DNA from: Stomoxys calcitrans
Lineage: Eukaryota; Arthropoda; Insecta; Diptera; Muscidae
Direction: 5' to 3'
Assembly: GCF_963082655.1 (NCBI RefSeq)
Contig: NC_081554.1
Location: 128,532,962 to 128,596,961, forward strand
Length of the DNA: 64,000 nucleotides
The translations under genes were made by a program, and so were the position numbers. The notes under the pieces are model-generated. The model ran no database searches. It was not told where the DNA came from and saw nothing but the letters and a program-made list of their open reading frames with translations. Shown here in pieces: positions 56,736 to 64,000 of the stretch (within the stretch, counting starts at the first letter, position 1; each line of letters opens with the position of its first letter).

Positions 56736-57655
56736 TTTGTTGGAAGTCATAACGAAATATCACATGCAAAATTTCAGCCTAATCGGTCAAAAATTGCGAA
56801 TTCCAGGGGTTCAAGATGTCAAACCGGGAGATCGGTTTATATGGAAGCTATATTAGGTTATAGACCGATTCGGAACGTACTTGGCTTAGTATTTGGAAAT
56901 TATAACCGAATACTATGTGCAAAATTTTAGCCAAATCGGATAGAAATTCAGACTTCCAGGGGCTCAAGAAGTCAAATTTAGAAATCGGAGTATATGGGAG
57001 CTATATCAGGTGATTGACCGATTTGGACAGTACAGGGCACAGTTGTTGGAAATCATAGCAGAAGACTGTGTGTAAAGTTTCAGCCAAATCGTATTAAAAT
57101 TGCGTCTTGCAGGGGCTCAAGAAGTCAAATCGGGAGATCGGTTTTTATGGGAGCTATATTCAAATCTGAACCGATATAGCCCATTTGCAATCCCCAACGA
57201 CCTACATCTATATTAAGTGTCTGTGCAAAATTTCAACCGGCTTGCTTTACGCGTTCGACCGCTATCATGATTTTGACAAACGGACGGACGGGCATGGCTA
57301 GTTCGACTAAGAACTAGCTTCGTGCCAACTTTCAAGAGAATCAGTTAACAAATGACCATTATACTGCATTATTACTGCAAATGGGAAGAACATATATATG
57401 GGAGCTATATCTTAATCTGAACCGATTTCTTTCAATTTCAATAGGCTTTGTCTCTAGGCCTGACATGTTGACTGTACCAAATTTAAAAACGATTGGATGA
57501 AAATTGCGACCTGTAGTTTGTACCCTAGTTAACATGGATAGACAGACGGACACGGCTAAATCGAATCAGAAAGTGGTTCTGAGTCGATCGGTATACTTAT
57601 CAATGGGTCTATCTCTTTTCCTTCTGGATGTTGCAAACAAATGCACTAAGTTATG
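56736..57655 (+). mobile_element. A-like core joined to a family C end
   Basis: 56736-57306 has four A-like core units and GACGGACGGGCATGGCTAG. At about 57307 it changes to C (TCGTGCCAACTTTCAAGAG, AATCAGAAAGTGGTTCTGAG, ATGGGTCTATCTCTTTTCC) and ends at AAATGCACTAAGTTATGA without the final hairpin. Confidence 0.75.
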
Positions 57656-58050
57656 ATTTACTGCGTCAAACGCCTTACTATGGTCCAAAAGGACGAGCAT
57701 AGTTATCATATTTTTATCCTGTTTTCGACGAAGATCTTCGACGGCATCAATAAGTGTTGTAGTGCAGTTTCTTTTATTCCTGACCAAGACAGGTTTATTA
57801 AACCAATTGATTTGGTTAGTGTATTTGTTATTTACACAACCAGTCCCTTTATTGCGTCCTTTTTTGTACCGAACGGCATAAATGATCGGTTGAGGATTTT
57901 TTTGTCCCGATCGCCAATAGTATTCTCTTGGGTTGGGCAGTCACCATTGTATTTCCTACTCCGGTCTGTCAAAATGTACGTTTGGGAGTCAGTCCCTCAG
58001 ACACTTGTCAAAACCTTTTCTTCGAGTCCCTTATTGTCGTGATATAAATG
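57656..58050 (-). pseudogene. Jockey-like LINE reverse transcriptase fragment
   Basis: Minus strand NKRNCTTTLIDAVEDLRRKQ, then MITMLVLLDHSKAFDAVNHN. This is RT motif A (the usual LLD.SKAFDTV.H). Upstream frames (LTDRSRKYNGDCPTQEN, NRSFMPFGTKKDAIKG) fit the fingers. Only the middle of the RT is present, and the 129-aa plus ORF is antisense. Confidence 0.78.
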
Positions 58051-58089
58051 TCCTGTTAAAGCGCTTAGTGCCTGTTATAAATCTCAAAT

Positions 58090-59165
58090 AAATATAGGGA
58101 CCCCTCGACACTTGGAGGCAAATTTTTTTACAGAGTTTGGGATAGGGGAGGTCCCGTAGATACGTTGGATCGAATTCTTATATCAGATTCGTTCTCTACT
58201 TCCAATTTCCTTTCATTTGCCTAAATTGGTAAATATGTAATATTTAGTCCACTTGGCACTTTGTGTCAAATTTTTAAATCAAATTGCACTGTACTCTTAA
58301 ATACCTTTCATTTGATACCCATATTGTCCCAATCTAAAAATATGTCCATTTGGAAGGGTTTTTGGGTGGTGCGTCCCCCAGGTTATTTGACCCCAAAGTT
58401 TTATATCAATTTTGTGTTTCTGGGTTACCATAAGATGACATACAAAATTTTACTTAAATTGGTGCACCAATCTTCGAGATCTGGGGTTTTTGAAAGTTGT
58501 GGAACGGGGTAGGGTCCAGGGATGAGATTCGTACTCTACTATCGTAGACCTTCCCGTTAAGTCCCATATTGTCACGATCGACCTATATGTCGTTTTGAAG
58601 GGTATTTAATGGATCGGCGATCCCCAAACTCTTTGTTCTAAGATTACATACCAGATTCATAGTCTTCTCCCTAAGACTTTTTATTTGATACCCATTTCTG
58701 ATTTTGGTCATACATGCCCGTTATGGAGGGTTTTTGGATTGGGCAGGTCCCGTAAACACCTTGGACCGAATTCTTATTACAGATTCGTTCTCTACTTCCA
58801 ATTACATTTCATTTGATACCTATATTCGCCCAAACGATGAATATGTAATTTTTGGGACGTTCTTTTGAGGGTGGGGCGTCTCTGCGACACTTGGTATCAA
58901 GTTTTTGTATTAAGTTGTACTCTACTCTTAAATACCTTTCATTTGATACTCAAATTGTCAAAATCGGCAAACATATCCGCTTGGATAGGGTGTCCCCCAG
59001 GTAATTTGACCCCAAAGTTGTATTAAAATTTTGTGTTTCTGTGTTACCATAACGCGGCATACAAAATTTTGCTTAAATCGGTGTATCCATCTCCAAGATC
59101 TGGCGTTTTTGAAAAATGCAATGTCGAGGATCGGACGGACCGAATCTTGGGAACCCACCACCATG
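58090..59165 (+). repeat. Family D repeats, two to three units
   Basis: TTTCATTTGATACCCATATT, CCCCAGGTTATTTGACCCC and CCATAAGATGACATACAAAA recur about 600 bp apart (58370-58470 and 58985-59065). Ends by joining an A-like 5' end (GACCGAATCTTGGGAACCCA). Same family as 2390-3010, without the ACAA tail. Confidence 0.7.
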
Positions 59166-59380
59166 GATTCTGCTTAAAAATTTATACAAAATAAATTTGG
59201 TTGAAGGGCATAATTTTATTCTACACACCAAACTTCTGTCAAACCGGCAAATATTAAAGCTTCTAGGGACCGAAAAAGTATGATCGAGAGACCGGTTTAC
59301 ATGGGAGCTATATCAGGTTATAGGCTGATTTGGACCGTATTTGGCACAGTTCTTGGAAGTCGAACTATAAAAAAATTATT
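59166..59380 (+). mobile_element. DINE-like A-like 5' end and one core unit
   Basis: The CCCACCACCATGGATTC start lies in 59150-59170, then AGAGACCGGTTTACATGGG, AGCTATATCAGG and one unit of core. No 3' end. 59381-59530 is not recognised. Confidence 0.6.
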
Positions 59381-59532
59381 CGTACAAGTCTTAAAGGAAT
59401 TAAGAAACTAAAGTGGAACTCATTTTGGTTGTGAGTATAGGTAACGCATACAACAGATGGTCGATAGATACCTCTTTCTTGATGTAGAAGTTGTGGGAAT
59501 CTGCAAAAATCGTTGCTTTTACCATTTGTCTA

Positions 59533-60520
59533 CGAGGGCTGCTATATAAGTTTGTGACCTAGGCGAGACTAAGTGTTGCCAGGTGCAATTTGCCATTGGA
59601 AAGTCTGACATTTTCTATCATAACCGTACTCAGGACGTTTTGACGTACGACTATCCTTTTACAGTGATTTAAAAAAATCAATTTGATAAAAAAAAGGAAA
59701 TTAATATTTTTTAAGTGACCATGTGTCTCAGTTTTCGGCTTGGACAAAACAAGCATTGATGAACTTAAATCTTTGTATGGCAATAAAACCAGAAAACGGC
59801 GGTTATCCTCTTGCTAATGTTGGGTACATTTGCGAGGTATTCTACAATGTTAAAACTTCTCTACCAAATGGTCTCGCTATGCCGATCGCCGTTCGGACTC
59901 GTCAAAAAAGAGAAGTCCCCTGTCATTGAGCGCAAACTTTTATCGTACTGCACTCATTGTTATTAGAGAAGTTTCCCCTGTTCATTAATAGAATGTTCAT
60001 GGGAAATTAAGTATTAGTATGAATTCAGTCGTGAGCGAAGCTCGCTCAGTGTCGAATACCGTGAAGGTCGTCCAAAAACGACCGTTGTACTAGAGAACAT
60101 TGATGCAGTCAAGGTCGTCATGTGACATACCGTGAGATAGAGACATCCTTGGATATTTCTCCCACCAGCATAGTTTATTCTCGTTGTATTCCGCACAATT
60201 TGACAATCGCTCAAAAAAGGCTCGTGTCGATTAGTGCGAAGAAATGTTGAAAAAAAAAAACGATCGCGGTACTTCAAAATACGTATCCAAAGAACGAGCA
60301 AGGAATGACGAATCACCATTAATGCGAGCTCTCACGCTTCGGCTCAAACCAGCGCCTTTTCGACTGGCAAAAAAGTCGAATTAATGGGTCATCCGTACAG
60401 TCCAATGACTTATTTTTATTCCCGTTCAATAACCATGGTTTGGAGACGTTTAGGTTTAGTGTTTCTCAAGCATCCCATTATGGAACAAATTAGAGGAAAA
60501 CTTACTTCTTCCAATATCAA
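59533..60520 (+). pseudogene. Second mariner family, broken and carrying a SINE
   Basis: TIR CGAGGGCTGCTATATAAG after a TA (59531-59532). Transposase pieces in order: SIDELKSLYGNK (before the SINE), EYREGRPKTTVVLENIDAVK and VTYREIETSLDISPTS (after it, HTH region), IPHNLTIAQKR and KKVELMGHPYSP (third-Asp region). The central catalytic part is deleted, and frameshifts and stops are frequent. The right TIR is not seen. Confidence 0.75.
59797..60010 (+). mobile_element. tRNA-derived SINE, 5' truncated, inside the mariner
   Basis: GGCGGTTATCCTCTTGCTAA, CGCCGTTCGGACTCGTC, CCCCTGTCATTGAGC and AATGTTCATGGGAAA match the SINE body and tail. The tRNA head is absent. Mariner reading continues on both sides. 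Confidence 0.78.
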
Positions 60521-60527
60521 TTGTGTG

Positions 60528-60600
60528 CTGCCCGATTCAAATTTAAGCTCAATGATAAGGGGACCGCCTGTTTTATGCCTAGTACGAACGGCGTGCCACT
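60528..60600 (-). mobile_element. tRNA-derived SINE fragment
   Basis: GCCCGATTCAAATTTAAGCT and CGAACGGCGTGCCACTG are the SINE body in reverse, about 70 bp. Confidence 0.7.
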
Positions 60601-61684
60601 GAAAAGTTTGGAGATATAAAACAATAAAAACCACTTTGATGATAAACATTTGCATTTTCCTAATTAGGCCAGAAATTTTTATAGAATTGGAAATATTATC
60701 TTGGAGCTTCACAGCCCCAATTTGTCATCCGTTGCTCTTTGAGCCTTATCTCAATGAACAAGCTTACTTGTCGCAGCTCCCCAGGATTGTGTAAAGAACT
60801 TTCTAGTCTTCTATAAACTGCTTTGCGATATTAAAGATACGATATTTTTGTTAGAGAACGGACTTCCGAGTGAGGGTTCTAAGAAAAGACAACTTTATGA
60901 AACCCAATACGAATAGTCTAAATCCAAATCTCATCTTGTGTTGCCGCTTTGCATAGAATGTTTGTTTGCCTCATGTAATTCGGGGCTACATATATGGTAT
61001 CTACAAATTTTGAAATATATCATATACATATGTATTTACATAAATTTCGATACAAAGCTTGTATGTATTTGCATCTACATCTGCATAAAAACTCCATAGA
61101 ATATCAGACCAACATTAAAAATGAAAAGCAGTAGACCTAAAGGTGATTATTATTTATTTATGCAGAAATTTATCTAAAATCAGATGTTCCACCATTTGTT
61201 ATGCAAAACCAAAAGGCCGACACGTATAACAGAAACACAGCACTTCACAGGTATTGTTTTCAGCTGTCATTGTTGCTGTTATTCGCCAGTATCGATGGCA
61301 GGAACTTTTGTACAAAGCTACAAACACCACACAAAAACAAATTTTAAATATGGCCAAGTGTCAATGCGGTGTTGTCAAAATGACAGTTATTTATAAACAT
61401 ATTTGAATGCGAGTCGACTCAATTTTTTCCATTGTCTCGGGAGTTTGCTGCCGTTTTTGTTTGATAAATTTATTGTTCTTTTGTTCAAACAATAGACTCA
61501 TAAATTTTCTATAAGCTGTCAAAAATTGTTAAATTTGTTGAAACTTGAATTTGTCTACGATATCTATTTTTTGTTTTCATGAAAGAGGGTGTTATTATTT
61601 AGATATTGTATTTAAATTTATTTCGGCATAGAAAAACTTCATCATATTAGGATGGCTGTCCGTTCAAGTTCATTTTAGCATTGA
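60601..61684. other. No recognisable gene or repeat
   Basis: AT-rich. The 70-aa plus ORF at 61184 contains several Cys but no domain I recognise. No copies elsewhere. Confidence 0.5.
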
Positions 61685-62575
61685 CGTATATACCCTACAG
61701 CACTATTGTTGTACAAGGTATTATAACCTAGTGCATTTTTTTGTAACACCCAGAAAAAAGAAAGATTGAGCCATTGATTGGTAAACGGATAGACTCAGAA
61801 TCACTTTCTGATTGGATTTAGCAACGTACGCCAGTCTCTCCGACTGTCTGACGTTCCGTATGTCTGTCTTTCGGTCCGTGTTAATTTGTGTACAAAGTAC
61901 AGGTCGCAATTTTCATTCGATCGTCTTCAAATTTGGCACAAGCATTTTCTTGGGTCTAGAGACGAAGCCTATTGAAATTGGAAAAAATCGGCTCAGATTT
62001 GGATATAGCTGCCATATATATGTTCCTCCGCTTTGGACTAAAAGTGCAATTATATCGTCATATTTAAACCGATTTCCACGAAATTTTGCACGAGGGGTTC
62101 CTTTATAAGTCTCAACATTAGTGGTGAATTTCAAAGAAATCGATTCAGATTTAGTATTAGCTCCATATATATGTTCGTCCGATTTGGACTAGTATTGCAA
62201 TAATTTGGTCATTTGTTAACGATTCGCACGAAAATCGGCACAAAGGATTCTCTTATGACTCCCGGTATTGCTATTGAATTTAATAGAAATCGTTTCCGAT
62301 TTTGATAAAGCTCGCATATATATTTTCGTCCGATTTTGAATAATACTCAATAACTAAGTAATTTGCTAACCGATCATAACAAAATTTGACACCATATTTT
62401 CTCTTATAACTCTTCCGATGACTGATGTATTTCATAGAAATTTGTTCAGTTTTAGATACACCTCCCACAGATATGCATCTCCCGATTTACACCTTTTCTA
62501 ACCCAGTTATCAATCTTTATCAAAAGTTTGCTCCTATATATGTACGGATTTTGATCGAAATTCTACATATCAAAT
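61685..62575 (-). mobile_element. DINE-like family C, 3' end plus core
   Basis: TATACCCTACAGCACTATTG and GTACAAGGTATTATAAC, the AATCACTTTCTGATTGG block, then four C core units (GGATATAG... CCATATATATGTTCCTCC and three further). The AAGGGCAAAAGTC start is not seen. Confidence 0.8.
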
Positions 62576-62579
62576 TTAA

Positions 62580-64000
62580 AACAAGTAAAAACGTGCTAAG
62601 TTCGGCCGGGCCGAATCCTAAATACCCTCCACCATGGATCGCATTTGTCGAGTTGTTTTCCCGGCATCTCTTCTTAGGCTAAAAAGGATATAAGAAAAGA
62701 GTTGCTCTGCTATTAAAACGATATCAAAATATGGTCCGGTTCGGACCACAATCCGGTTCGGACCACAATCCGGTTCGGACCACAATCCGGTTCGGACCAC
62801 AATGCTGGAGACCTGTGTAATATTTCAGCCAATTCGCATAAGAATTGCGCCCATTGGGGCTCACGAAGTAAAATAGAGAGAACGATTTATGTGGGACCTG
62901 TATCGGGCTATAGACCGATTCAGAACATAATAAACACGTTTGTTGATGGTCATGAGAGGATCCATCGTACAAAATTTCAGGCATATCGGATAATAATTGC
63001 GACCTCTAGGGGTCAAGAAGTCAAGATCCCAGATCGGTTTACATGGCAGCTATATCAGGTTATGAACCGATTTGAACCTTATTTTAAACAGTTGTTGAAA
63101 GTAAAAATAAAATACGTCATGCAAAATTTCAACCAAATCGGATAGGAATTGCGCCCTCTAGAAGCTCAAGAAGTCAAATCCCCAGAACTGTTTATATAAC
63201 AGCTATATCAGGTTATGGACCGATTTCAACCATACATGGCACAGTTGTTGGATATTATGACGAAATACTTCGTGCAAAAACTCATTCAAATCGGATAAGA
63301 ATTTTGCCCTCTAGAGGCTCAAGAAGTCAAGACCCAAGATCGGTTTATATGGCAGCTATATCAGGTTATAGACCGATTTGAACCATACTTGGCACAGTTG
63401 TTGGGTATCATAACAAAACACGTCGTGCGAAATTCCATTCCAATCGGATAAGAATTGCGCACTCTAGAGGCTCAAGAAGTCAAGACCCAAGATCGGTTTA
63501 CATGGCAGCTATATCAGGTTATGAACCGATTTGAACCATATTTGGCACAGTTGTTGGATATCATAACAAAACACGTCGTGCAAAATTTCATTCTGATCGG
63601 ATAAGAATTGCGCACGCTAGAGGCTCAAGAAGTCAAGACCCAAGATCGGTTTATATGGCAGCTATATCAGGTTATGGTCCGATTTGAACCATACTTGGCA
63701 CAGTTGTTGGATATCATAGAAAAACACGTCGTGCAAAATTTCATTCCAATCGGATAAGAATTGCGCACTCTAGAGGCTCAAGAAGTCAAGACCCAAGATC
63801 GGTTTATATGGCAGCTATATCAAAACATGGACCGACATGGCCCATTTACAATACCTACCGACCTACACTAATAAGATGTATTTGTGCAAAATTTCAAGCG
63901 GCTAGCTTTACTCCTTCGGAAGTTAGCGTGCTTTCGACAGACAGACGGACGGACGGACGGACGGACAGACGGACGGACATGGCTAGATCGACATAAAATG
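62580..64000 (+). mobile_element. DINE-like family A, runs off the window end
   Basis: AACAAGTAAAAACGTGC, GGCCGGGCC palindrome, CCTCCACCATGG, about seven core units, (GACG)n tract 63938-63980, and GATCGACATAAAATG at the last base. The final hairpin should lie just beyond the window. The 86-aa and 84-aa ORFs are core readings. Confidence 0.9.
62736..62803. repeat. 17-bp direct repeat, four copies
   Basis: CCGGTTCGGACCACAAT occurs four times in tandem without error inside the A element at 62580. Other A copies have one copy (GTCCGGTTTGGACCACAAT), so this is a local expansion. Confidence 0.95.

Noticed and set aside
57653..58042. 129-aa plus-strand ORF
   Set aside because: Antisense to an RT fragment with motif A on the minus strand.
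1..64000. LTR retrotransposons or endogenous viruses
   Set aside because: I looked for paired long direct repeats, protease, integrase and envelope-like motifs and saw none; all RT motifs are of non-LTR type.

Overview
The window looks like repeat-choked nuclear DNA of a higher fly. The repeat families and their 'TATATATATTCTTGAT' and GTCY tracts recall Musca or Stomoxys, but the species is a guess. It is AT-rich, has no operons or ribosome-binding sites, and contains no host gene I can recognise. Everything protein-like is a broken transposon or retrotransposon ORF. It is best read as intergenic or intronic transposon sediment.

The dominant component is a set of related non-autonomous elements that I call A, B, C and a looser A-like group. 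They resemble the DINE-1 / 'mini-me' (Helentron-associated) class. A and B start with AACAAGTAAAA and a TTCGGCCGGGCCGAA palindrome. A subterminal motif then pairs with a hairpin at the far end: CCTCCACC/GGTGGAGG in A, CCCACCACC/GGTGGTGGG in B, CCTACACC/GGTGTAGG in C. Between them lie a ~153-bp core tandem repeat, a GTCY proto-microsatellite and a short TA tract. Because 153 is divisible by 3, the core arrays give long but meaningless ORFs. In this answer '+' means the AACAAGTAAAA end comes first. A further family, D, lacks these ends.

Layout: 0.1-7.1 kb is a B element holding a mariner, which holds an A element; half of this nest is copied into a 5.3-kb palindrome with 2.5-kb arms and a 272-bp spacer. 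7.2-8.3 kb is an RTE-like endonuclease relic. 8.3-11.5 kb is three head-to-tail A copies. 12-16.6 kb holds A copies, a tRNA-derived SINE, a foldback Tc1/mariner-superfamily relic and another transposase relic. 17.9-21 kb holds SINE, LINE, C, a TA-target MITE, a mariner inside an A copy and an RTE-like RT relic. 23-32 kb is mostly A, B and C copies, one a B/A chimera. 33-38.6 kb is one Jockey-like LINE pseudogene split by a foldback element, AT-rich DNA and a 2-kb TIR element that contains an A copy. 40.8-46.4 kb has two sister deleted mariners facing each other. 47.7-49.7 kb is a long B element. 50.2-53.7 kb is an R1-like LINE pseudogene split by an A copy. 53.9-64 kb holds C, SINE, RTE-like, Jockey-like and mariner relics, D repeats and a final A copy running off the end.

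The genes do not form a pathway. They are parasites and their dependents: SINEs that would need LINE machinery, deleted mariners that would need an intact transposase, and DINE-like elements that would need a Helentron. I found no novel functional system. The most useful observations are the covarying subterminal repeats with a shared 153-bp period, the nested palindrome, and two A copies with a mariner at the identical site.
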